DNA from: Planctomycetota bacterium
GTDB taxonomy: Bacteria; Planctomycetota; Planctomycetia; Isosphaerales; Isosphaeraceae
DNA length: 7,948 nucleotides
Assembly (NCBI GenBank): GCA_021778575.1
Contig: JAJYCH010000187.1
Coordinates: forward strand, 1-7,948
Direction: 5' to 3'
Shown: positions 1 to 5,676 of the stretch, piece after piece
Layout of the letters: every line of letters starts with the position of its first letter
Numbering within the stretch: position 1 is the first letter of the stretch
Program-made: the position numbers and the translations under genes
Notes under the pieces: model-generated
The model's database searches: none
What the model was told of the DNA's origin: nothing
What the model saw: only the letters and a program-made list of their open reading frames with translations

Positions 1-99
1 AGCTGAGCTGAGCTGAGCTGAGCTGAGCTGAGCTGAGCTGAGCTGAGCTGAGCTGAGCTGAGCTGAGCTGAGCTGAGCTGAGCTGAGCTGAGCTGAGCT
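1..99. repeat. (AGCTG)n pentanucleotide tandem repeat, about 20 perfect copies
   Basis: The unit AGCTG is repeated without any mismatch from the first base to position 99, where the last copy breaks off (AGCT then A). The array touches the window edge, so its true length is unknown. The unit is five bases long, so the array cannot encode a simple in-frame peptide repeat. Two neighbouring units form an interrupted palindrome, AGCT-G-AGCT, so a single strand could fold back with one mismatch per unit, and the tract should be prone to replication slippage. It lies downstream of the terminator of the minus-strand gene that ends at 222. No role can be assigned from sequence. A contig-edge assembly artefact is also possible. 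Confidence 0.97.
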
Positions 100-166
100 A
101 CCGATTTTATGAGATGCCGTTTCTCCGGCTGAAGGAACGGCTCTCGCGGCGCTGACTTTCGAACGT

Positions 167-205
167 AAAAACGGCCGCCGCGACGAAGATCGTCGCGGCG
201 GCCGT
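167..205 (-). terminator. Intrinsic (rho-independent) terminator of the glucoamylase-like gene
   Basis: Positions 171-185 (ACGGCCGCCGCGACG) and 191-205 are perfect reverse complements. They give a 15-bp, very GC-rich stem closed by a 5-base loop. Read on the minus strand, the stem runs directly into TTTTT (complement of 171-167). The structure begins 16 bases past the stop codon of the minus-strand gene at 222. A stable stem, small loop, U-tract and correct orientation make this a textbook terminator. On the plus strand the hairpin has no following U-tract, so it should act in one direction only. Confidence 0.9.
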
Positions 206-221
206 GATCGCGTCCAGGGTT

Positions 222-1769
222 TCAGTCCGACCAGGCAAACTCGCCGATCGATCGGACGGTCTTGCGTGCCGGGCTTTTGGATTTCACGCCGGCCAGGAGG
301 GGGGAGACCCCCTGGAGCGTGCCGCAAAGCTTGACGTTCCGTCCCGAAGCGACGGAGGTTCGGACCTCTTTGGACTCGAATCCCGAACCAAAGTGCTCGG
401 GAGCGATCAACGGGCGGATCACCTCGGTGACTTTCCCCTCGCAGAAAGCTTTCTGGAGGGTTCCGTCACCCAGAAAATTCGCGACCGAGGCCATGATCAT
501 GCCCTGGTCGAGCGCCAGCTCGCACTCGGCGAGCCGGCCATTGGCGACATCGACGGCGTCGAGAAAGCCGTGCGGTCCGTAGGCCTTGAATCGGCCGGCG
601 AGGACCTCCATGTTATCGATCGCCTCGCGAGGGGCGAAGGAGAGAGCCAGGAACGAGGCATGCGGCGTCATCACCGTCTCGGCCGATTCCGCCTTCCGGC
701 CATCGACGCTCAAGGGGGTCACGCCGTAAACCCGATAGCCGCCGCCGGGAATGCTCGACGGCGAAGCGCCCCAGGCTGGGAGATGGACATCGAGCGTGGC
801 ATTCTCGATCGAGGCCCGAACATAGAGCGGATGATTGATCCCCCAACCGTTTGGTGCCCATTCCGCCTCGGGAACGAACAGCGAGACCATCAGGGCCTCG
901 AACATCGAACCGTCCCAGCTCGGGACGATCCGGAGCCCGCGATAGGACCGAAATCCTTCGTCGACCGGAACTCCTTGGTACTCGCGAACCTCGCCCCGGA
1001 CCGTCGGGAACCGGGTGTCGTTTTCCGGAGGCCGGGCGCGCGACATCCGGTAGTAATGCTCCAGCGGAAGCTGCCCTTGCGAGATCCCCACGTAACTGGC
1101 GATCCGGGCCTCGGTATTCAACATTCCATAATGGAAGCCGGCAAACGTGCTGTCGTCGGCGAAATAGCCACCTCGGAGCAGGCCGGGATGAGCCGCCGGG
1201 TTCTTGGCGTCATAAGGATCGTAGAAGAACCCGAAGTTCATCGGAGCCAGCAATCCATCGGCCACCGCGCGGAATTTCGGCCGGGAATTGCGGACCATCA
1301 TCAACGAAGCGGCCAGCCAGGCGTTATCGACCGTCGAGAGAAACGGTCGGACCGGTGAGCCTCCCGGCCAGGTTTTCAAGGTCGATCCATCGCGAGGATC
1401 GTACCAGTTGTAGAAAAATCCATGAGATCGTTCGAGCTTCTCCACCGAGGCCAGGGTCTGCCCCATTCGTGACTCGGCCTCTTGCCGGCCGATGATCTGG
1501 AGATTTTCGGCGGCCAGGGTGCTCCAGAGATAGGCCGCGATGTCGGATGGAGACGTGTAGCGCGCCGGCGACCAGCCGTCGGCGGTCTTGGTCAGCATGT
1601 CGCTCGGCAAACCACTGGGCAAAACCAGGGCGTCGAACGACCGCCAGGTATCCCTTGCATAGCCGCTCAATGCTGCTCGATCGGCCGGTCGGAGTTCCGG
1701 CGCACCCGCCTCGACCACCGACGAACCAATCAACACGATGAGCAAGGCCGAGAGCCTTCGCCAGGTCAT
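222..1769 (-). CDS. Exported glucoamylase-like family glycoside hydrolase (PF10091/COG5368 type), 515 aa
   Basis: The protein belongs to the bacterial glucoamylase-like family, which has an (alpha/alpha) barrel fold and is related to domains found in beta-1,2-glucan enzymes. It probably cleaves or trims a glucan outside the cytoplasm; the substrate cannot be read from sequence. Residues 1-21 look like a Sec signal peptide, with Arg at 4-5, a hydrophobic core and a cleavage site after V-E-A. Family landmarks are HGFFYNWYDP (116-125), LSTVDNAWLAASL (144-156), a GFHYGMLNTEARIASY stretch (211-226), SWDGSMFEALM (284-294), NHPLYVRA (312-319), MTPHASFLAL (367-376) and ALDQGMIMAS (419-428). Residues from about 455 form a Lys/Arg/Ser-rich tail beyond the recognisable domain. 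The ATG at 1769 was chosen because a strong Shine-Dalgarno precedes it and a signal peptide follows it; the open frame extends upstream to 2501 only as non-homologous sequence. The gene is monocistronic, with its own terminator at 167-205, and is divergent from the ester hydrolase gene. Confidence 0.85.
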   Translation of the reverse strand: MTWRRLSALLIVLIGSSVVEAGAPELRPADRAALSGYARDTWRSFDALVLPSGLPSDMLTKTADGWSPARYTSPSDIAAYLWSTLAAENLQIIGRQEAESRMGQTLASVEKLERSHGFFYNWYDPRDGSTLKTWPGGSPVRPFLSTVDNAWLAASLMMVRNSRPKFRAVADGLLAPMNFGFFYDPYDAKNPAAHPGLLRGGYFADDSTFAGFHYGMLNTEARIASYVGISQGQLPLEHYYRMSRARPPENDTRFPTVRGEVREYQGVPVDEGFRSYRGLRIVPSWDGSMFEALMVSLFVPEAEWAPNGWGINHPLYVRASIENATLDVHLPAWGASPSSIPGGGYRVYGVTPLSVDGRKAESAETVMTPHASFLALSFAPREAIDNMEVLAGRFKAYGPHGFLDAVDVANGRLAECELALDQGMIMASVANFLGDGTLQKAFCEGKVTEVIRPLIAPEHFGSGFESKEVRTSVASGRNVKLCGTLQGVSPLLAGVKSKSPARKTVRSIGEFAWSD

Positions 1770-1776
1770 GGTCGAG

Positions 1777-1784
1777 TCCTCCCC
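1777..1784 (-). promoter_or_regulatory. Ribosome binding site fixing the start at 1769
   Basis: On the minus strand this reads GGGGAGGA, a near-perfect anti-16S match. It is separated from the ATG by 7 bases (1776-1770). It settles the start of the glucoamylase-like gene against the much longer upstream-open frame. Confidence 0.8.
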
Positions 1785-2120
1785 ACGCCTTCTATACGGG
1801 ACGCGGGAGGGTCCAGGGACAGCGTCACCCGACTTTTCGATCGGTCGGGGGAGACATCCCTTACCCTCAAGCCGCGCGACCTTGATCTTCATCGGACGTT
1901 CGTGCAAGCCTCGATCACACGACGCCCAATATCTCTTACGAAACGGGAGCAAACCCTGTTCAAGTCGAACTTTACGTCGGTCCTCTCCCGTCCCTGAACG
2001 ATAAAGCGAACGCAACCGCGAGTGAACACACTCCGGAACGAACCGAAAAAAACGATTGCAGCGAGACCGGACGACCACGACCCCTCGTCGACGACAGGTC
2101 TCAGGCTCGGCTCGACCCGG

Positions 2121-2141
2121 CGACCGGTCGTGATGACCGGT
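2121..2141. promoter_or_regulatory. Paired ACCGGT palindromes, possible operator
   Basis: CGACCGGTCG (2121-2130) is a perfect 10-bp palindrome. The same GACCGGT core recurs at 2135-2141, 13 bp along. Two copies of a palindromic core roughly one helical turn apart in the middle of a divergent promoter region could be a repressor or activator site. Such short GC-rich palindromes also occur by chance here, so this is a weak inference. Confidence 0.2.
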
Positions 2142-2445
2142 TCCGCTTGTCGAAGAATCATGAAGATTCTGTGCAATTGTGCGCGACGAACGGAACTCCG
2201 GCAAGGTCAGAGGTTGCGAATCGGAAGTGTGGCGAAGCCCGGTCAGCTCGGTTATTCTGGGTGTTTTGGCGGAACCATGGCGTCCCGGACGCTTTGAAGC
2301 CATTCGAGCAACGTCGAAGGTCCCGATCCGATGGCTCTCGGGCTGTTGCCCCGAGGCATCATGACGGGCAAGACAGCGTGGGTGATGGCTCCCCTTGTCA
2401 CCCGTCGCGACTTCGACGCGCATCAATGAGATCTCGCCACCGACC

Positions 2446-2456
2446 AGGGGAGAGGA
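2446..2456 (+). promoter_or_regulatory. Ribosome binding site of the CocE/NonD hydrolase gene
   Basis: The purine run AGGGGAGAGGA ends 5 bases before the ATG at 2462, and its AGGGGAG part lies 9 bases before it. It selects this ATG, which opens directly into a signal peptide, over the frame that stays open back to 2147. Confidence 0.75.
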
Positions 2457-2461
2457 AAGCC

Positions 2462-4348
2462 ATGAGTCGCAGGATGTTTGCCAGATGGGTTGTTTTTTCA
2501 TGTCTGGTTTCGTGGTTGGTCGTTCCGGAAACAGCCCTGGGCCAGGGGCTCGAATACGTCAAGGCCCACTACACGAAGTACGAATTCAAGATTCCGATGA
2601 GGGACGGCGTCCGGCTGTTCACGTCGGTCTACGTCCCCAAGGACGAATCGCGGTCGTATCCGATCCTCCTGAACCGGACTCCTTACAGCGTGCGACCTTA
2701 CGGCGTTGATCAGTCGAAGCCCGACCTCGGGCCTCATGCGGCGTTCGGGACGTCGGGCTACATCTTCGCCTACCAGGATGTCCGGGGGCGGTGGATGTCC
2801 GAAGGGGTCTTCGTGAACATGAGGCCGATCAAGGCGGACGTCGAGAAGGACGCCGTCGACGAGTCGACCGACACCTTCGACACGATCGACTGGCTGATCA
2901 AGAATCTGCCGAACAACAACGGCCGGGTCGGCCAGTCGGGTATTTCGTATCCCGGCTTTTACACGGCTTGCGGACTGGTCGGCTCGCACCCCGCGCTCAA
3001 GGCGGCCTCGCCGCAAGCGCCGGTTCTCGACTGGTTTGTGGGGGACGACTTCCACCACAACGGCGCTCTGTTCCTGCCTCATGCCTTCAATTTCCTGGCG
3101 AACTTCGGCCACCCTCGTCCTTATCCGACCAGTAAGCCCGGAGTTCCGTTCGACCACGGAACCCCCGACGTCTACGACTTCTTCTTGAAGCTCGGAGCAC
3201 TCCCCAACGCCGATGCTCGCTATTACAAGGGCGATGTACCGTTCTGGGACGAGATGATGCAGCACGGCACCTACGACGCTTACTGGAAGGCCCGGAACCT
3301 CCGTCCTCACCTGAAAGACGTCAAGCCCGCCGTCATGAGCGTGGGGGGCTGGTTCGATGCCGAGAACCTCTTCGGCGCTCTCGAATGCTATCGCAATATC
3401 GAAGCCAATAGCCCGGGGATCGCCAACACTCTGGTCATGGGACCGTGGTATCACGGCCAGTGGGGCGGCAACCGAAATACAGGCGAGAGCCTGGGTTACG
3501 TCAAATTTGACGCGAAGACCTCGGACTTTTATCGCGAGTCGATCGAGTTTCCGTTCTTCGAGCATCACCTGAAAGGCGCGCCCGACCCCAAGCTTCCCGA
3601 AGCGTTCGTCTTCGAGACCGGTCGGAACGAGTGGAAGAAGCTCGACGCCTGGCCGCCGAAAACCGTCCAGCCGCACGCGCTGGTCCTGCTCGGCGATGGC
3701 AAGCTTGCCGTCGATGGCAAGCCCGAACCCGACCCGGCGGGCTTCGCCGAATATCCCAGCGATCCGGCCAAGCCGGTCCCGTCGAACCCCAATATCGCGA
3801 TCGGGATGACCCGCGAATACATGGTCGACGACCAGCGCTTTGCCGGCCGTCGTCCGGATGTTCTGGTCTTTCAGAGCGAGCCTCTCGAAGCCGACCTGAC
3901 CCTCGCCGGGCCGATCCGACCCGACCTTCATGTCTCGACCAGCGGGACTGACTCGGACTGGATCGTCAAGGTGATCGATGTCTACCCCGACGATTACCCC
4001 GATCCCGACCCCAACCCGTCCGGTGTCAAGATGGGCGGTTTCCAGCAACTCGTCCGGGGCGACGTGATGCGGGGCAAGTTTCGCGACAGCTTCGAGACGC
4101 CCAAACCGTTCGAGCCCGGCCGGCCGACCGCTCTCAAGATGAAGATGAACGACGTCTACCACACCTTCAAGACCGGCCACCGGATCATGGTCCAGATCCA
4201 GTCGACCTGGTTCCCGCTGGTCGACCGCAACCCGCAGACCTTCGTCGACATCTATCAGGCCAAACCAACCGACTTTCAAAAGGCCACCCAGCGCGTTTAC
4301 TATTCGAAGGAATTCCCTTCGAAGATCGACGTGCTGGTCGCTCCTTGA
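2462..4348 (+). CDS. Exported CocE/NonD-family serine hydrolase, alpha-amino-acid ester hydrolase-like, 628 aa
   Basis: This is a serine esterase/acylase of the CocE/NonD (X-Pro dipeptidyl-peptidase S15-like) superfamily. Its length and motifs are closest to alpha-amino-acid ester hydrolases, which hydrolyse esters and amides of alpha-amino acids, including some beta-lactam side chains. Residues 1-27 form a Sec signal peptide, probably cut after A-L-G, so the enzyme acts outside the cytoplasm. The alpha/beta-hydrolase core spans about 40-370. It has an RTPYS segment with a likely oxyanion Tyr75, QDVRGRWMSEG (105-115), nucleophile Ser162 in GISYPG, Asp299 in GGWFD and His331 in MGPWYHG. GDDFHHNGA (194-202) matches the acidic substrate-binding loop of the family. 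The C-terminal jelly-roll domain (PF08530 type) covers about 375-625 and ends in a family-typical stretch (TGHRIMVQIQST, about 571-582). It is followed at 75 bp by an epoxide hydrolase gene on the same strand, probably on one transcript. The natural substrate is unknown. Confidence 0.9.
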   Translation: MSRRMFARWVVFSCLVSWLVVPETALGQGLEYVKAHYTKYEFKIPMRDGVRLFTSVYVPKDESRSYPILLNRTPYSVRPYGVDQSKPDLGPHAAFGTSGYIFAYQDVRGRWMSEGVFVNMRPIKADVEKDAVDESTDTFDTIDWLIKNLPNNNGRVGQSGISYPGFYTACGLVGSHPALKAASPQAPVLDWFVGDDFHHNGALFLPHAFNFLANFGHPRPYPTSKPGVPFDHGTPDVYDFFLKLGALPNADARYYKGDVPFWDEMMQHGTYDAYWKARNLRPHLKDVKPAVMSVGGWFDAENLFGALECYRNIEANSPGIANTLVMGPWYHGQWGGNRNTGESLGYVKFDAKTSDFYRESIEFPFFEHHLKGAPDPKLPEAFVFETGRNEWKKLDAWPPKTVQPHALVLLGDGKLAVDGKPEPDPAGFAEYPSDPAKPVPSNPNIAIGMTREYMVDDQRFAGRRPDVLVFQSEPLEADLTLAGPIRPDLHVSTSGTDSDWIVKVIDVYPDDYPDPDPNPSGVKMGGFQQLVRGDVMRGKFRDSFETPKPFEPGRPTALKMKMNDVYHTFKTGHRIMVQIQSTWFPLVDRNPQTFVDIYQAKPTDFQKATQRVYYSKEFPSKIDVLVAP

Positions 4349-4375
4349 TCGGGCAGTACGGCCCGGAAACGACGG

Positions 4376-4399
4376 GCACCGGGTGAACCCAGCCGGTGC
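4376..4399 (+). other. Weak intergenic hairpin after the ester hydrolase gene
   Basis: GCACCGG (4376-4382) and CCGGTGC (4393-4399) are perfect 7-bp complements around a 10-base loop, 28 bases past the ester hydrolase stop. No T-run follows, so this is not a standard intrinsic terminator. It could be a partial attenuator or a 3'-end stabilising structure between the two hydrolase genes, or chance. Confidence 0.3.
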
Positions 4400-4423
4400 T
4401 TCTGCTCCAACTCGCGACCGAGG

Positions 4424-5356
4424 TTGGTCCGTCGCGAGCGAATCAAACTTCGGCCCGAGGTAACAGCCCTGACTTCCGACGACACCCAATCTTCGCGGAT
4501 CAGTACGAACGGGATCACGCTCAACGTGCTTCAGGCCGGTCCGGTCGATGGCCCGCTGGTGATCTTGCTTCACGGATTCCCGGAATCCTCGGCCGGCTGG
4601 CGAGCCCAGATCGGTCCACTGGCCGAGGCCGGATTCCGCGTTCTCGCCCCCGATCAGCGCGGCTATGCGACCAGCGACAAGCCCCGAGGGGTTCGAGCCT
4701 ATGCTCTCGACGCGCTGGCCGATGACGTGGTCGGCCTGATCGATCAGGCCAGGCGCGATCGAGCATCGGTGATCGGCCACGATTGGGGAGGCGTGGTCGC
4801 CTGGGGAACAATCGCCCGCCATCCATCGCGGTTTGACCGCGCGGTGATTCTGAATGCTCCGCATCCCGACGTGATGCTCTGCGAACTTCGGGCCAACCCC
4901 AGCCAGCTTCTCAAGAGCTGGTATACCTTGTTCTTCCAGCTTCCCGGGCTGCCGGAAAAACTGCTCCGCCGCGACAACTTTCGCTGGCTCGTCCAGGCAA
5001 TGGAACGATCGAGCCGCCCCGGAACGTTTTCGGAAGCCGACTTCGATCGAGCCCGTCGCGAATGGTCCGAGCCCGGCGCCCTGACGGGAATGCTGAACTG
5101 GTATCGCGCGGGGTTCCGGACCCGCCATCAACCCTATCCCGACCCGCTGATCACCGTGCCGACCCTGTTGATCTGGGGCGAGAACGACCGATTTCTGGGT
5201 CCGGGACTGGCTCGATCGAGTTACGCCCGGTGCGAGTCGGCCCATCTCGAATGGATCTCCACCGCCGGACACTGGGTCCAGTATGAAGAGCCCGAGCGAG
5301 TCAATCAGTTGATCCGGGAATCTCTGGCTCACCTGAGTCACTCCGCCGGTCACTGA
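4424..5356 (+). CDS. Cytosolic epoxide hydrolase-type alpha/beta hydrolase, about 295-310 aa
   Basis: This is predicted to open epoxides to vicinal diols via an aspartyl ester intermediate. Numbering from the TTG at 4424, it shows HGFPE (50-54, oxyanion hole) and DQRGYATSDKP (77-87). Nucleophile Asp120 sits in GHDWGG. The cap tyrosines that protonate the epoxide are Tyr167 (SWYTLFFQLPGLPE) and Tyr227 (LNWYRAG). Asp255 (WGENDRF) and His283 (AGHWVQYEEP) complete the relay. Having both tyrosines and Trp after the nucleophile favours epoxide hydrolase over haloalkane or fluoroacetate dehalogenase. There is no signal peptide. The start is uncertain, because no ATG or GTG lies between the upstream stop (4348) and the conserved domain. 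TTG 4424 has only an abutting AGG. CTG 4469 has GAGGT 7 bases before it and would give the N-terminus TSDDTQSSRISTNGI, which begins close to the domain. The gene lies 75 bp after, and in the same frame as, the ester hydrolase gene. Confidence 0.88.
   Translation: MVRRERIKLRPEVTALTSDDTQSSRISTNGITLNVLQAGPVDGPLVILLHGFPESSAGWRAQIGPLAEAGFRVLAPDQRGYATSDKPRGVRAYALDALADDVVGLIDQARRDRASVIGHDWGGVVAWGTIARHPSRFDRAVILNAPHPDVMLCELRANPSQLLKSWYTLFFQLPGLPEKLLRRDNFRWLVQAMERSSRPGTFSEADFDRARREWSEPGALTGMLNWYRAGFRTRHQPYPDPLITVPTLLIWGENDRFLGPGLARSSYARCESAHLEWISTAGHWVQYEEPERVNQLIRESLAHLSHSAGH
4457..4461 (+). promoter_or_regulatory. Shine-Dalgarno supporting an alternative CTG start at 4469
   Basis: GAGGT lies 7 bases (4462-4468) before CTG 4469, which is ideal spacing. 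The TTG at 4424 has no comparably placed site. If real, translation begins at a rare CTG codon and the protein is 295 aa. Alternatively the true base at 4469 is A and the start an ordinary ATG. Confidence 0.45.
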
Positions 5357-5383
5357 TTCCCCCGACCAGGCCATCGGCAAAGC

Positions 5384-5418
5384 GGGTTCGAATCGAATCT
5401 AGGTCGTGCTTCGAACCC
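5384..5418 (+). repeat. 9-bp inverted repeat downstream of the epoxide hydrolase gene
   Basis: GGGTTCGAA (5384-5392) and TTCGAACCC (5410-5418) are perfect complements separated by 17 bases, starting 28 bases after the hydrolase stop. No T-tract follows on either side, so it is not a clear intrinsic terminator. Its position allows a role at the 3' end of the hydrolase transcript, or a protein-binding site in front of the next gene. Confidence 0.4.
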
Positions 5419-5638
5419 TCGAAATCGTTGGCGATCCACCGACGTCCCGAATTTCGGGCGATCGTTCCGGTTCGTTCCCGCTACCCTCTCTTACATTCCT
5501 TCCGGAACGGGTTCGCCAACCACTCGACCTCGCCAAGAAGTTCGGAATTCGTTACCGTCCCGACTCGATCGAGTTCCGAATCCGAATTCGCCCGAATTCG
5601 TCCCGTCGATCGACGGCCGGGATGCGTAGACTTCATGA

Positions 5639-5655
5639 GGGTGGATTCTCCACCC
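5639..5655 (+). promoter_or_regulatory. Leader hairpin just upstream of the YXWGXW ribosome site
   Basis: GGGTGGA (5639-5645) and TCCACCC (5649-5655) are perfect complements around a TTC loop. The structure ends 7 bases before the ribosome binding site of the gene starting at 5677. A compact stem here could shape mRNA stability or translation; there is no riboswitch-like architecture around it. Confidence 0.35.
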
Positions 5656-5662
5656 GAAATGC

Positions 5663-5669
5663 GAGGGAG
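5663..5669 (+). promoter_or_regulatory. Ribosome binding site of the YXWGXW gene
   Basis: GAGGGAG lies 7 bases before ATG 5677. It favours that codon over the in-frame ATG at 5635, which has no comparable site and would put 14 extra polar residues in front of the signal peptide. Confidence 0.7.
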
Positions 5670-5676
5670 TGTGGTC

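Larger units (their letters stand above)
1770..2461. other. 692-bp divergent intergenic region without a supported gene
   Basis: This stretch separates the divergent starts of the glucoamylase-like gene (minus) and the ester hydrolase gene (plus), so it must hold both promoters. Several frames stay open, but the translations are Arg/Ser/Pro-rich with no recognisable domain and no good ribosome site. I read them as by-products of high GC. Small inverted repeats are visible: CCCGAC/GTCGGG at 1828-1833 and 1844-1849 in the minus-strand leader, and CTCGGG/CCCGAG at 2337-2342 and 2350-2355 in the plus-strand leader. A weak minus-strand promoter-like pair exists (TTGAAC at 1963-1958 and TAAGAG at 1938-1933), but its 19-base spacing is long. 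I make no firm promoter call. Confidence 0.6.
5357..5676 (+). other. 320-bp leader/promoter region of the YXWGXW gene, rich in short palindromes
   Basis: There is no supported gene here; the frame of the downstream protein stays open back to 5428, but its translation lacks any family resemblance before the signal peptide. The region holds an inverted repeat (5384-5418), CCCGAA/TTCGGG around one T (5446-5458), a 12-bp perfect palindrome ACTCGATCGAGT (5563-5574), three GAATTC palindromes (5545-5550, 5584-5589, 5594-5599) and a 7-bp hairpin at 5639-5655. No confident -35/-10 pair was found. The promoter of the YXWGXW gene most likely lies in here. Confidence 0.55.

Noticed and set aside
1..99. 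CRISPR array interpretation of the left-edge repeats
   Set aside because: The unit is 5 bp with no spacers; CRISPR repeats are tens of bases long and separated by unique spacers.
116..141. Imperfect hairpin (9 bp with one G-T pair) between the tandem array and the terminator
   Set aside because: No T-tract follows on either strand and no gene end is visible nearby on the plus strand, so it could easily be chance.
1889..2176. Possible small minus-strand gene (95 codons) in the divergent intergenic region
   Set aside because: There is no ribosome site of note and no recognisable domain, and the composition matches neighbouring spurious frames.
2147..2461. Upstream extension of the ester hydrolase frame by 105 codons
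   Set aside because: The extension precedes a clear signal peptide and Shine-Dalgarno at 2446-2456, and shows no resemblance to the family. Stop-free sequence is expected at this GC.
1770..2501. Upstream extension of the glucoamylase-like frame by 244 codons
   Set aside because: It would bury the signal peptide inside the protein and overlap the ester hydrolase start. A strong ribosome site at 1777-1784 marks the real start at 1769.
4424..5356. Haloalkane or fluoroacetate dehalogenase
   Set aside because: The nucleophile motif is GHDWGG and both epoxide-activating tyrosines (167 and 227) are present. Fluoroacetate dehalogenases instead have Arg after the nucleophile Asp.
2498..5380. A 960-codon antisense open frame across both plus-strand hydrolase genes
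   Set aside because: Its translation has no family motif and is biased toward Arg/Gly/Asp/Val as expected for the reverse complement of GC-rich coding sequence. The plus-strand genes beneath it carry complete catalytic motifs.
5384..5395. GGGTTCGAATC, which resembles a tRNA T-arm
   Set aside because: The bases on either side do not form the T-stem or an acceptor stem, and no D- or anticodon arm is found upstream. The palindromic 9-bp inverted repeat explains the match.
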